A stretch of DNA of 64,000 nt, taken from NCBI RefSeq assembly GCF_003258365.1, contig NZ_QHKM01000004.1:186001-250000 (forward strand). Reading direction: 5' to 3'. The stretch is from Hymenobacter edaphi (GTDB lineage: Bacteria; Bacteroidota; Bacteroidia; Cytophagales; Hymenobacteraceae). The notes under the pieces are model-generated. The model did not search any database. It saw only the letters and a list, made by a program, of their open reading frames with translations, and was not told the origin of the DNA. Made by a program: the position numbers and the translations under genes. This document shows positions 50,018 to 58,424 of this stretch, one piece after another. Position 1 is the stretch's first letter. Each line of letters starts with the position of its first letter.

Positions 50018-50188
50018 CCGTCATTGCGAGCAGAGCCAAGCAATCGGTCCTGGTCACTGCACTGATCAACGCACCAGCCCCGCCCGAAACCAGCGTCTGC
50101 AGTTTTGGACGAGGCTGGTTTCAGGCAGCGCGGGTTGTGACGTCGGTGCTGCTAGAGGAACGGTTGCTTGGCTCTTCTTGTGATGACG
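50018..50188. repeat. Dispersed palindrome, GTCATTGCGAGC / AAGCAATC type (element E)
   Basis: Left arm 50018-50047 (CCGTCATTGCGAGCAGAGCC and on) and right arm 50160-50188 are inverted imperfect copies with a 112-base spacer. The left arm is a small hairpin by itself: ATTGC pairs with GCAAT around GAGCAGAGCCAA. It lies between the lysS promoter and the terminator of the next gene. Confidence 0.8.
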
Positions 50189-50216
50189 GCTGGAGTTACC
50201 GTCCCGCAAAAACAAA

Positions 50217-50243
50217 AACCGCCGGCCCAATGGACCAGCGGTT
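50217..50243 (-). terminator. Terminator of the hypothetical gene at 50286
   Basis: AACCGCCGGCCC...GGACCAGCGGTT forms an imperfect stem; the minus strand continues with TTTTTGTTTTTG. Confidence 0.7.
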
Positions 50244-50285
50244 ACGTGTATATGCAGTGGTGTAAAGAACCAGGTAGTGCGAAGC

Positions 50286-51335
50286 TTAGGCGGCCATGCC
50301 CAGCTGCGACTCGCCCTCCGTCAGCGTCGGAGCTACGCGGGTGCGCAGGCGCTCCTCCACGAAGCCATGCTGCAGGTGCTTGGGCAGGTTGTGTACCAGC
50401 TCCTGGTAGCGCTCCAGGCCGAGGGCCTTGGCCACGTAGGTTTCGTGGATGCCGTTGAGGTAGCTCACGATATCGAGCAGCGACTGGTGAAACAGGCGGA
50501 AGTCGATGTCGGCCTCCACGTAGCGCTCAATCTCGCGGCTGGTCTGCGAGATGCGCAGGCGGCCCAGCAAATCGAAGATGGTGGTGTAGCCCAGGCGCCA
50601 GGTAATCTGCTGCCAGTGCTGCGCCGTCCACTTCTCCAGCGGCTGGCCCGTTTTCTGACTGCGGATAGCCGTGCTGGGGTTGGCCTGCACCTGCTGCCGC
50701 ACACCCGCGGCCTTCTGCTTGCGGGTGGTGCGCAGAAACTGCCCGATCTGGGCCTGCGCGTCGATGGCTTTGCCCGCAATCTGCAGCCCGGCCTTGTAGC
50801 CGGCCAGCGGCAGGCGGTGGATGCTGAAGTCGCCGTACGAGCCGGCGGCGTAGAACGCCACCGGGCGCGGGTAAGCATTGCGCACTACCAAGCGGCCCAC
50901 TTCGCGACGAATCAGAGCGGGATTGTTGCTGCGTACGCCGGCCGTGTGCAGGAAGGCCTGTAGCCCGGCCATAATGGCGTGATAGGCCTGCGGGAACGTC
51001 CAGTGCAGGGCGTTGCGCAGGTAATCGTCGTCGCCCAGATCAGCCGTAGCGCGCAGGGCGTACTCCGTGCTCCAGCAGCTGTGCAGGCACTTCTGCACCG
51101 CGGCGCGGTCGGCGTCGGTCAGCTCCGCCTGGTGCGCGCGGAAGAAAGGTAGATGCTGCAGCCCGCCCGTGGCATCATCCGCCTCGCGGATGTGGTAGCT
51201 CAGGGCAAAGAAGTAGTTCAGGAACACCTGCGCCGGGATGGACTTACGCCATGCCTCATCATGCTGAAGCTGTGCGTCGTCGGACACCGGCAATTGCAGG
51301 ACGTTGTCGGTCAGTTGTTCGTTGTTCGTCATCAT
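50286..51335 (-). CDS. Hypothetical cytoplasmic protein
   Basis: The 349-residue protein has no signal peptide or membrane helix. It contains YFFALSYHIREADDATGG, SCWSTEYALRATADLGDDDYLRNALHW, VGRLVVRNAYPRPVAFYAAGSYG and IERYVEADIDFRLFHQSLLDIVSYLNG in separate parts, mostly helical. No family was recognised, though its length and complete start (double ATG at 51330-51335) argue for a real gene. It has its own terminator and stands alone. Confidence 0.65.
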   Translation of the reverse strand: MMTNNEQLTDNVLQLPVSDDAQLQHDEAWRKSIPAQVFLNYFFALSYHIREADDATGGLQHLPFFRAHQAELTDADRAAVQKCLHSCWSTEYALRATADLGDDDYLRNALHWTFPQAYHAIMAGLQAFLHTAGVRSNNPALIRREVGRLVVRNAYPRPVAFYAAGSYGDFSIHRLPLAGYKAGLQIAGKAIDAQAQIGQFLRTTRKQKAAGVRQQVQANPSTAIRSQKTGQPLEKWTAQHWQQITWRLGYTTIFDLLGRLRISQTSREIERYVEADIDFRLFHQSLLDIVSYLNGIHETYVAKALGLERYQELVHNLPKHLQHGFVEERLRTRVAPTLTEGESQLGMAA

Positions 51336-51533
51336 ATCTGCTCAACGCAAGTTAGCCGGATATGGTGCCGATTTGCTAATATTTTTGGTATGATTTACGT
51401 TAAAATTTAGTATTGATAGTCAGTGGTTTATAAGGCAATCTGTTAAATTGTTTGGGCCTTATAATCGACGCCGGTTCTTTGCCGTCTGCCACCTTATTCG
51501 TTTAGGACGAGTAGCCGCGCGCCACTCCAATGA

Positions 51534-51570
51534 AAACGCCCCCGGCGCCGCGAAGGCACCGGGGGCGTTT
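51534..51570 (-). terminator. Terminator of tail-specific protease 2
   Basis: AAACGCCCCCGG pairs with CCGGGGGCGTTT (12 bp) around a 13-base loop; the minus strand continues with TCATTGG. Confidence 0.85.
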
Positions 51571-51594
51571 GCTAAACTTCGTGGCCGGCCGCGC

Positions 51595-53733
51595 TTAGCG
51601 CTTGGTTACCTGCGGGGCGTCAATCTGGTCTTTCACCACCGCTACGGCTTCGCGCAGGTTGATATCCTTCACCAGGTTTTTCGACATGCGGCTGCGGCGG
51701 TTCACCTGCACCGAGTCCGACTGCACCGTGCGCAGGTCGGTGGCCAGCGGTGCGATGCTCAGGGCCGGCGCAGCTTTCTGCAGATCGTCGTACTTCTTGG
51801 ATTCGGCTTTGGCCAGCGCCTGCTCGGCGCGGTAAGTCGCCAGCTTCAGCGACACGCTGGTGTCGTCCTTGCGCTTGCGCATACGCTCCACGATATCGGT
51901 AACCAGCTTAAAGCTCGGGCTGGCGGCCACGCGGGCCGAGCTACCGGCTTTCAGCTTGTCGAGCTGCGGGGCCTGCTGCCAGGCACGGTAGCGGGCGGGG
52001 TTGATTTCGTCCCACTTCAGCGGGTAATCCGAATCCTTTTCGCCCTGGTCGAGGTAGCTGTAGGCGTCGGGCAGGATGATGTCCGGCACCACACCCTTAA
52101 ACTGCGTCGAACCCCCGTTGATGCGGTAGAACTTCTGCGTGGTGAGCTTCAGCGAGCCGAAGGGCTTGATGGCGTTAAACTCGGCGGGCAGGGCGTCATC
52201 GAGGTTGAAAATACGCTGCACCGTGCCTTTGCCGTAGGTGCTGGTCGAGCCCATGATGACGCCACGCTTGTAGTCCTGAATGGCCGCAGCCAGAATTTCC
52301 GAAGCCGAGGCGCTGTACTTGTTCACCATCAGCACCAGCGGGCCGTCGTACTGCACGCGCGGGTCACGGTCGTTGAGCACCTGGGCTGAGCCCTGACCCG
52401 AACGTACCTGCACCACGGGGCCGCTGTCGATGAAGAGGCCCGCCATTTCCACCGCGTCGGTGAGGGAGCCGCCACCGTTGCTGCGCAGGTCAAACACGAT
52501 GCCCTGTACGTTTTCGGCTTTCAGCTTCTCCAGCTCCTTTTTCACGTCCTCGGCCGAGCTGCGGCCGCCCTTCTCGTCGTTGAAGTTGGCGTAGAAGGTA
52601 GGCAGGCGCAGGTAGCCGATTTTCTTGCCGCCTTCGTTGATGACGGCCGACTGCGCATAGGTTTCCTCCACGATAACCACGTCGCGGATAATCGGGATGA
52701 TCTGGGTGCTGCCGTCGGGCTTTTTCACCGTCAGGCGCACTTCGGTACCCTTGGCACCGCGGATAAAGCTGATGGCTTTGTCGAGGCGCATGCCTTCAAT
52801 GGTCACCGGCTCGGCCGGGCCTTGGGCTACGCGCTGAATAATGTCGCCGGTTTTCAGCTGGCCCTGGCGGTACGAAGCCGAGCCGGGGATGATGTCGGCG
52901 ACCTTGATCTGGCCGTCTTTTTCCGACAGCGTGGCGCCGATGCCCTCGAAGCGGCCCGTCATGGCAATGTCAAACGACTCCTTGTCCTTCGGGGCGAAGT
53001 ACTCGGTGTGCGGGTCGTAGGTGTTGGCAATGGTGTTGGCCCACAACGCCAGCCGGTCATTGGCGTCGTTCTGCATCATGTCGCTGAACTGCTCGTCGAA
53101 GTACTTCAGCACGCGCTTGCGGGCTTCGGCTTCCATCTGCGTCGCGCTCAGGGCGGCGTCGGTGGCCTTTTTCGGGTCCCGCTTGGCTTGCTCGTCCTGA
53201 ATTTCGGCCAGGCGCGTCATGGTGTGGTATTTCACGTAGCGGCGCCACTCGTCGCGCTGCGCGGCTTTGTCGGCCGGGAACTGGGCCTTGTCAAAGTCGG
53301 TCTGAAACGACTCTTCCACGCTGAAGTCGATGGGCTTGCTCAGCAGCTCGCGGTACAGGCCCTGCACCTCTTTGGTGCGCTGGCCCACCAGCTGCGTCGA
53401 AAGCTCCAGAAACTCGTGCGAGCCGCGTTTTACCTCGTCGTCAATGTCAGTCTGGTACTTGCGCAACTGCGCCACGTCCGACTGCAACAGGAATTTCTTC
53501 GAGTAGTCGATGCGCTTCAGGTACAGGTCGAACACCCGCTTCGAGAAGTTGTCGTCAATCTGTTCGGGCTGGTAGTGCGCCTGGCTCAGGCCCTGCAGCA
53601 TGGCCTTGATCAGCACTTCTTCTTTTTCGGGCGCGGGGGCATCGTTGCCCCGGTAAAGCTTGTAGGAAGCCAGCACGAACACTGCCATGACGACAGCAGC
53701 GTACAGACCTATTTTCAGGCGGATGAATGACAT
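51595..53733 (-). CDS. Tail-specific protease, S41 family, copy 2
   Basis: The 712-residue protein is a full-length paralogue of the protease at 28724-30868, with the same order of N-terminal helical domain, PDZ domain (GRFEGIGATLSEKDGQIKV), S41 core and C-terminal extension. Instead of a cleaved signal it has a hydrophobic N-terminal helix (IGLYAAVVMAVFVLASYKL) that may be an anchor. The catalytic serine lies in KYSASASEIL and the lysine in STYGKGTVQ; their spacing is one residue longer than in copy 1 (MGSTSTYGK). The ATG at 53733 opens the helix. Confidence 0.94.
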   Translation of the reverse strand: MSFIRLKIGLYAAVVMAVFVLASYKLYRGNDAPAPEKEEVLIKAMLQGLSQAHYQPEQIDDNFSKRVFDLYLKRIDYSKKFLLQSDVAQLRKYQTDIDDEVKRGSHEFLELSTQLVGQRTKEVQGLYRELLSKPIDFSVEESFQTDFDKAQFPADKAAQRDEWRRYVKYHTMTRLAEIQDEQAKRDPKKATDAALSATQMEAEARKRVLKYFDEQFSDMMQNDANDRLALWANTIANTYDPHTEYFAPKDKESFDIAMTGRFEGIGATLSEKDGQIKVADIIPGSASYRQGQLKTGDIIQRVAQGPAEPVTIEGMRLDKAISFIRGAKGTEVRLTVKKPDGSTQIIPIIRDVVIVEETYAQSAVINEGGKKIGYLRLPTFYANFNDEKGGRSSAEDVKKELEKLKAENVQGIVFDLRSNGGGSLTDAVEMAGLFIDSGPVVQVRSGQGSAQVLNDRDPRVQYDGPLVLMVNKYSASASEILAAAIQDYKRGVIMGSTSTYGKGTVQRIFNLDDALPAEFNAIKPFGSLKLTTQKFYRINGGSTQFKGVVPDIILPDAYSYLDQGEKDSDYPLKWDEINPARYRAWQQAPQLDKLKAGSSARVAASPSFKLVTDIVERMRKRKDDTSVSLKLATYRAEQALAKAESKKYDDLQKAAPALSIAPLATDLRTVQSDSVQVNRRSRMSKNLVKDINLREAVAVVKDQIDAPQVTKR

Positions 53734-53879
53734 GGGCAGGGACGCGGTAAAAAGTGGTGTTGAGATGTACGTAAAGCCGCACCGAATGGGTATGGTCAAA
53801 AACCGGCCCATTCATCTTGCTAAACCAGCCTCGCTGGGCAATAGTGCCAAGGAATGGTTTCCGAGCTATAGAAACAAAA

Positions 53880-53907
53880 AAGACCTCCCCGGTTGCGGGG
53901 AGGTCTT
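53880..53907 (-). terminator. Terminator of the stress-protein gene
   Basis: AAGACCTCCCC pairs perfectly with GGGGAGGTCTT around a 6-base loop; the minus strand continues with TTTTTG. Confidence 0.9.
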
Positions 53908-53954
53908 GATAGCCAGTCTTAAAAAGTTGACTGGAGGTCAATGCTAGCCCGGGG

Positions 53955-54797
53955 CTAGTAGTAGATACGGTCGCCGTTGTTGCGGCGGAACTCGTCCTGG
54001 AAGTGACGGGCATCTTCTTCGTTGCGGGGTTTCACGCCCATTACGATGCCGCCGTTCTTGATGTCGTGCTCGTATTCGGCAGCCCGCTCTTCGGGAATGC
54101 CCGAGCCCACCAGGGCGCCTACCAGGCCACCCGTCAGGCCACCGGCACCGGCACCGGCCAGGGCAGCGGCCAGCGGACCGGCGATGATCAGGCCCAGGCC
54201 CGGCAGGGCCACCGAGGTACCGATGGCGGCAATGGCACCGATTACGGCACCAGCCGTGCCACCGATGGCCGAGCCTACGCCGGCGCCTTCCATGGCTTTG
54301 CTGCCCAGTTCGGTATCCGGCGCATCATCGCCGAAGTGCGTCTTGCGGGTGTCGTCCGACATCAGCAGGTTCACGTCGTCTTTGGTGTAGCCGCGCGACG
54401 AGAGCGATGAGTAGGCGCGCTCGGCCGATTCACGGTCGCGGAAAGTCGAGGTCAGGTAGCGGTTCGACGACTGGTAGTTGTCGCCGTACGTTTGGCTCTC
54501 ACCGGTTACGGCGCGGGCGGCGTCGCCGGCGGTATTCTGCACGGCATCGATGCCGCGGCCCACTACGGCGCCGGGCGTGCCGGCAAGATTGGCGCCTTTT
54601 TCGGTGGCGCTGAAGTCGTGGTGGGGGTTGGAGCTGGTTTCGTCAATGCCAGCGCGGTTTACCGGAGTCGTCGACGAAACATTGCTGCTGCTATTGATAT
54701 CCGAGGCGCCCATGGCGCCGCTGCCCGTGTGGCCGGTAGTACCGTAGCCGGCACCTGCACCGGTGCCCGAGTTGGCGGGATTCTGGTCGTTATTCAT
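53955..54797 (-). CDS. General stress protein 17M-like (YflT-domain) protein
   Basis: The 280-residue protein begins with a Gly/Ser/Asn-rich part, then has the general stress protein 17M-like domain (STFRDRESAERAYSSLSSRG, YTKDDVNLLMSDDTR), a hydrophobic glycine-rich helix pair (GTAGAVIGAIAAIGTSVAL, LIIAGPLAAALAGAGAGGL) and a closing domain with GIVMGVKPRNEEDARHFQDEF. Relatives are induced by stress and of unknown role; the glycine-zipper helices suggest membrane association. The ATG at 54797 was chosen for the MNNDQNP start. No AAC-N16-CGT motif is seen before it. Confidence 0.8.
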   Translation of the reverse strand: MNNDQNPANSGTGAGAGYGTTGHTGSGAMGASDINSSSNVSSTTPVNRAGIDETSSNPHHDFSATEKGANLAGTPGAVVGRGIDAVQNTAGDAARAVTGESQTYGDNYQSSNRYLTSTFRDRESAERAYSSLSSRGYTKDDVNLLMSDDTRKTHFGDDAPDTELGSKAMEGAGVGSAIGGTAGAVIGAIAAIGTSVALPGLGLIIAGPLAAALAGAGAGGLTGGLVGALVGSGIPEERAAEYEHDIKNGGIVMGVKPRNEEDARHFQDEFRRNNGDRIYY

Positions 54798-54996
54798 TTC
54801 TGCTTTGGTTTTGGTTGGATGGTAGGGAAGGAGTTTCAACGAATTCTGCATCGAGGGGTCGAGCTTACATTCGTTTGGCTACCTTAACGCGGGCCTTTCC
54901 ATCCGGGTTGCGTTGGGTGGCACAAAAGGGCGGGATGCTTGGCCGTTGCCACGGTGGAAAACTGGCCCGATGGGGCCGGAAGCGGGAATTAAAAAA

Positions 54997-55027
54997 AGCG
55001 GAGCCGCATCCAGTGCAGCTCCGCTTC
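54997..55027 (-). terminator. Terminator of the hypothetical gene at 55049
   Basis: AAGCGGAG pairs with CTCCGCTT, with further pairing possible inside; the minus strand continues with TTTTTAATTCC. Confidence 0.75.
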
Positions 55028-55048
55028 GGTGTTGACGCCCCCGGTGCG

Positions 55049-55432
55049 TTATTCAACCATTGCCCCTGAAAACTGCGCGTAGTTCTTTTCGTCGCGCCAG
55101 AACTCGCGGCATTCGGTGCGCAGGCCCGAGAGAAAGTCGGGGTTTTGCTTTAGCTCGCGCCAGGGACCCAGGCCCAGCCGCTCACAGAGCTTGAAAAAGT
55201 TGTCGCCCTGGCCCTTGGAGCCTTCCACTTTCACCAGGCAGCTCAGGATAGGGCGGCCGGCGGTGTATTCGGTTTCCGAAATTTCGGCCAGCAGCTCGTT
55301 CAAGCGCGATTTTTCGTGCGAGATGTCGAGGTTGAGGCCCAGTTCCGCTTCTTGGACCACTGTCAGGTAGCTGACGGTGCCGGTCTGGTTCCGGGAGTAG
55401 TTGATGAGAAAGCGGCGGACGCGAGTTATCAT
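55049..55432 (-). CDS. Conserved hypothetical protein
   Basis: The 127-residue protein starts MITRVRRFLINYSRNQTG and includes QEAELGLNLDISHEKSRLNEL and CLVKVEGSKGQGDNFFKLCERLG. The segments are mixed alpha/beta, without signal or membrane parts. No family was recognised with certainty; the LSCLVKVEGSKG piece recalls small proteins near restriction or phage genes but that is weak. It has its own terminator and lies between stress and proline genes. Confidence 0.6.
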   Translation of the reverse strand: MITRVRRFLINYSRNQTGTVSYLTVVQEAELGLNLDISHEKSRLNELLAEISETEYTAGRPILSCLVKVEGSKGQGDNFFKLCERLGLGPWRELKQNPDFLSGLRTECREFWRDEKNYAQFSGAMVE

Positions 55433-55473
55433 GTGGGAGGTAAGGGGAGTTGAGAGGGGTTAAAATACAAAAA

Positions 55474-55510
55474 AAGCCCGTGGCGTAGGACAATTCCAAC
55501 GCCACGGGCC
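55474..55510 (-). terminator. Terminator of the proline dehydrogenase gene
   Basis: GCCCGTGGCGT pairs perfectly with ACGCCACGGGC around a 12-base loop; the minus strand continues with TTTTTTTGTATTTT. Confidence 0.92.
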
Positions 55511-55537
55511 GCGTTCCAACAACTATGCCATTGAGTG

Positions 55538-56737
55538 TTAGCGCACTTTATTTTTGCGCCGCTCCATTTCGCGCTTGATCAGGAGGAATTCCCGGCTGCT
55601 TTGGCCCGCAATGGCAGTGTTTTCGTCGGCGCGGCGCAGCAGGTAGGGCATCACCGCTTCCACCGGGCCATAGGGCACGTACTTCGCGGTGTTGTAGCCG
55701 GCGTGGGCGAGGTTGTAGCTCAGGTTGTCGCTCATGCCGTAGAGCTGGGCAAACCACACCCGCTCGTCGCCGGGGGCGAGGCCGGCATCGGCCAGCAGCT
55801 CGGTGAGCAGGCGCGAGGAGGCTTCGTTGTGGGTGCCGGCGCAGATGGCAAGGCGGTCGAGGTGAACCACCGAAAAGCGCAGGGCTTCGTCGTAAAGGTC
55901 GTCGGTGGCCTGCTTGGTGGGGTTGATGGGGTTCGGGTAGCCGCGCTGCTGGGCCACGCGGGCTTCCTTTTCCATGTAGGCACCGCGCACCAGCTTGGCC
56001 CCCACGAAGTAGCCTTCCTGCGCGCCCCGCTCGTAGTCGGCCTGCAGGGCCTCGAGCCGGTCGTGGCGGTAGAGCTGGTAGGTGTTCCACACGATGGGGC
56101 GCTGCTGGTTGTAACGGCGCATCATGTCGCGGGCCAAATCGTCGATGGTGTCCTGAAACCAGCTTTCCTCGGCGTCGACGAAGATGCGCACGTTCCGGTC
56201 GTGGGCGCGGCGGCAGAGCATGTCGATGCGCTGCTGGGCCCGCTCGTAGGCCTGCTGCTCCAGGATGGTGAGCGACTGGCCGGCCTGCACTTTCTCCAGC
56301 AGGGCGCTGTCGGCCACGCCCGTCACCTTGAACACCGAAAACGGGATGTGCGGGTTGCCGGCGGCCAGGTCAATGGTGCGCAGCAGCTCGTCGCGGGTCT
56401 GGTCGAAGCTGCCTTCGCTGCCTTCGCCCTCCACCGAGTAATCGAGGATGGTGCCGATGTGGTACTTGCCCAGCTCGGCAATGACGGGCTTGCATTCCGC
56501 AATGGTTTCGCCGCCGCAGAACTGCTTGAAAATGGTGTGCTTGATGATGCCCTTGGTACCCGGAATGCCCCAGCTCAGCGCCTTTTTCATCACGCCGCCG
56601 CCAAAACTCACCAGAGCATTGTTGTTCATGGCAGCGAACAGGGCGTACATCTGGCGCAGCTCCGCGTCGGATTTGCTGGCGAAGGCCACGGCGGTGTTGT
56701 CGAAGGAAACGGCGGGGTGGGTCTGGGGCTCGGGCAT
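55538..56737 (-). CDS. Proline dehydrogenase
   Basis: The 399-residue flavoenzyme oxidises proline to pyrroline-5-carboxylate. The barrel strands can be followed from KHTIFKQFCGGETI through VRIFVDAEESWFQDTID and GAKLVRGAYMEKEAR to the FAD/substrate motif YLLRRADENTAIAGQ, where the two arginines and Glu/Asn correspond to RRxxEN. It is the monofunctional Bacteroidetes type without the P5C dehydrogenase part of PutA. The ATG at 56737 gives the usual start. A near-consensus promoter (TTG-N17-TATCTTCG) lies upstream. Confidence 0.93.
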   Translation of the reverse strand: MPEPQTHPAVSFDNTAVAFASKSDAELRQMYALFAAMNNNALVSFGGGVMKKALSWGIPGTKGIIKHTIFKQFCGGETIAECKPVIAELGKYHIGTILDYSVEGEGSEGSFDQTRDELLRTIDLAAGNPHIPFSVFKVTGVADSALLEKVQAGQSLTILEQQAYERAQQRIDMLCRRAHDRNVRIFVDAEESWFQDTIDDLARDMMRRYNQQRPIVWNTYQLYRHDRLEALQADYERGAQEGYFVGAKLVRGAYMEKEARVAQQRGYPNPINPTKQATDDLYDEALRFSVVHLDRLAICAGTHNEASSRLLTELLADAGLAPGDERVWFAQLYGMSDNLSYNLAHAGYNTAKYVPYGPVEAVMPYLLRRADENTAIAGQSSREFLLIKREMERRKNKVR

Positions 56738-56761
56738 GCGGGGCGGGGAAAGAGTGGGGGC

Positions 56762-56789
56762 GCGAAGATAGCCACGAAACATCGGACCA
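56762..56789 (-). promoter_or_regulatory. Likely promoter of the proline dehydrogenase gene
   Basis: On the minus strand a TTG and a TATCTTCG (one mismatch to TAnnTTTG) are 17 bases apart, about 25 bases before the ATG. Confidence 0.5.
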
Positions 56790-56895
56790 AGGGCCGTAGT
56801 TTAGCAGCTAGAACGCGCCGGTGGCGCCCTCACAACGCTTACGCGGCAAGGGGAGTTCGGCCCCGGACCGGCCGGCCCCGCGGCCGCCGCTTTCC

Positions 56896-57978
56896 ATGGA
56901 AATCGATACCTATTTCACCCGCCGCCTGGCCCAGAAGGGCCAGCCACTGCTGTTTGCCGGCCCCTGCTCGGCCGAAACCGAAGAACAGGTAATGGCCACG
57001 GCCCGCGGTCTGCAGGGCCTGGGCGTCGATTTGTTCCGGGCCGGCATCTGGAAGCCCCGCACCCGCCCGGGTTCCTTCGAGGGCATCGGCACGGAGGGGC
57101 TGCGCTGGCTGCAGCGCGTGCGGCAGGAAACCGGCCTCGCGGTGACGGTGGAAGTGGCCACGCCGCGCCACGTGGAGGAAGCCCTGGCCCACGGCGTCGA
57201 CGTGGTCTGGATCGGGGCACGCACCACGGTGAACCCCTTCGCGGTGCAGGAGCTGGCCGAGGCGCTGGGCGGCACGGGCGTGCCGGTGATGGTGAAAAAC
57301 CCCGTCAACCCCGACCTGGCCCTGTGGGCCGGGGCGCTGGAGCGGCTCGACCGCGCCGGCGTCACGGACCTGGCCGCCATTCACCGCGGCTTCAGCACCG
57401 GCGCGCCCAGCAAGTACCGCAACGCGCCCACCTGGGGCATTGCCATCGAGCTGAAAACGCGCTTCCCGGAAATTCCGCTGATTTGCGACCCGAGCCACAT
57501 CACCGGCCGCCGCGACCTGCTGCTGCCCGTGGCCCAGAAGGCCCTCGACCTCGACTACGACGGGCTGATGCTGGAAACCCACCCCGACCCCGACCACGCC
57601 TGGAGCGACGCGGCCCAGCAGGTGACGCCCGCGCGCCTGGGCGAGATGATGCGCGAGCTGAAGCACCGCTACCGCAGCACCGACAACGCCGACTACCTCA
57701 ACAAAGCCGAGGAGCTGCGCCAGAAAATGGACGTGGCCGACCAGGAAATCATCGAAGCCCTGGCCCGCCGCATGGCCCTGGTGGAGGAGCTGGCCGAGTA
57801 CAAAAAGCAGAACAACGTGAAGATTCTGCAGCTGGACCGCTGGAACGACATCTTCAAAAGCCGCCCCGAGTGGGCCGCCCGCCTCGGCGTGAACGACAAG
57901 TTCGTGGCCGAGCTTTACAAGCTCATTCACATCGAGAGCATCCGCAAGCAGACGGAAATCATGCAGCGGCCGGAGTAG
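56896..57978 (+). CDS. Bifunctional 3-deoxy-7-phosphoheptulonate synthase/chorismate mutase
   Basis: The 360-residue protein joins a DAHP synthase domain (residues about 1-265; FAGPCSAETEEQ, RAGIWKPRTRPGSFEG, CDPSHITGRRDLL) to a C-terminal AroQ-type chorismate mutase (about 270-360; KMDVADQEIIEALARRMALV). DAHP synthase makes the first intermediate of the shikimate pathway from PEP and erythrose-4-phosphate; the mutase converts chorismate to prephenate and can mediate feedback by prephenate. This fusion is usual in Bacteroidetes. It starts the cluster that contains aroB and aroA. Confidence 0.94.
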   Translation: MEIDTYFTRRLAQKGQPLLFAGPCSAETEEQVMATARGLQGLGVDLFRAGIWKPRTRPGSFEGIGTEGLRWLQRVRQETGLAVTVEVATPRHVEEALAHGVDVVWIGARTTVNPFAVQELAEALGGTGVPVMVKNPVNPDLALWAGALERLDRAGVTDLAAIHRGFSTGAPSKYRNAPTWGIAIELKTRFPEIPLICDPSHITGRRDLLLPVAQKALDLDYDGLMLETHPDPDHAWSDAAQQVTPARLGEMMRELKHRYRSTDNADYLNKAEELRQKMDVADQEIIEALARRMALVEELAEYKKQNNVKILQLDRWNDIFKSRPEWAARLGVNDKFVAELYKLIHIESIRKQTEIMQRPE

Positions 57979-57981
57979 CGG

Positions 57982-58386
57982 CTACTGGCCCGTGCGGCGC
58001 GGCGCGTAGGTATAGGTCTTGCGCGGCGCGTCGCGGCACAGGCCCTGGTCGATGGTGAGCTTGCCATCAACCAGGGTATAGGAGGCCGGCGAGGCGCTGA
58101 GCCAGCTGAAGGTCATCAGCTGCGCGTTGGCGGCGCAATCGGTCGAACCGGAGCTGAGCTGGTAGGTGCCCGTCTGCACGGCTTGCCCGTTTTGGTACTC
58201 GGTCACGTTGCCGTTGCCGTCTAATTCGATGGCCTCGTCGGGCGTGGGCGTGCCGGGCGGGCAGTAGCATTCGAGGCGGCTCAGCTGCCAGTAGCCGGCC
58301 AGGCCGTCGGGCTTGGGGGCGTCTTTATCGGCTTTGCAGCCGCCGAGTGAAAGGCCGCAGAGCAACAGGACAGTGGTACGTTTCAT
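57982..58386 (-). CDS. Small lipoprotein, lipocalin-like (copy 1)
   Basis: The 134-residue protein has a lipoprotein signal ending LSLGGC and then GYWQLSRLECYCPPG, EAIELDGNGNVTEYQNGQ, GTYQLSSGSTDC, which form the start and strands of a small beta-barrel-like domain. It resembles the next gene in design (both start with a G.W.L strand, carry a V.EF or IEL strand, then a C-terminal Cys loop). The stop is 3 bases from the stop of the convergent DAHP synthase gene. Function unknown. Confidence 0.7.
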   Translation of the reverse strand: MKRTTVLLLCGLSLGGCKADKDAPKPDGLAGYWQLSRLECYCPPGTPTPDEAIELDGNGNVTEYQNGQAVQTGTYQLSSGSTDCAANAQLMTFSWLSASPASYTLVDGKLTIDQGLCRDAPRKTYTYAPRRTGQ

Positions 58387-58424
58387 GGGCTAAGGGGAAA
58401 TGTCAGCAGGACAGCAGCGGCCGG

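Larger units (their letters stand above)
49903..50285. other. Non-coding gap between lysS and the next minus-strand gene
   Basis: This 383-base gap contains the lysS promoter, palindrome E and the terminator at 50217-50243. No gene was seen. Confidence 0.6.
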
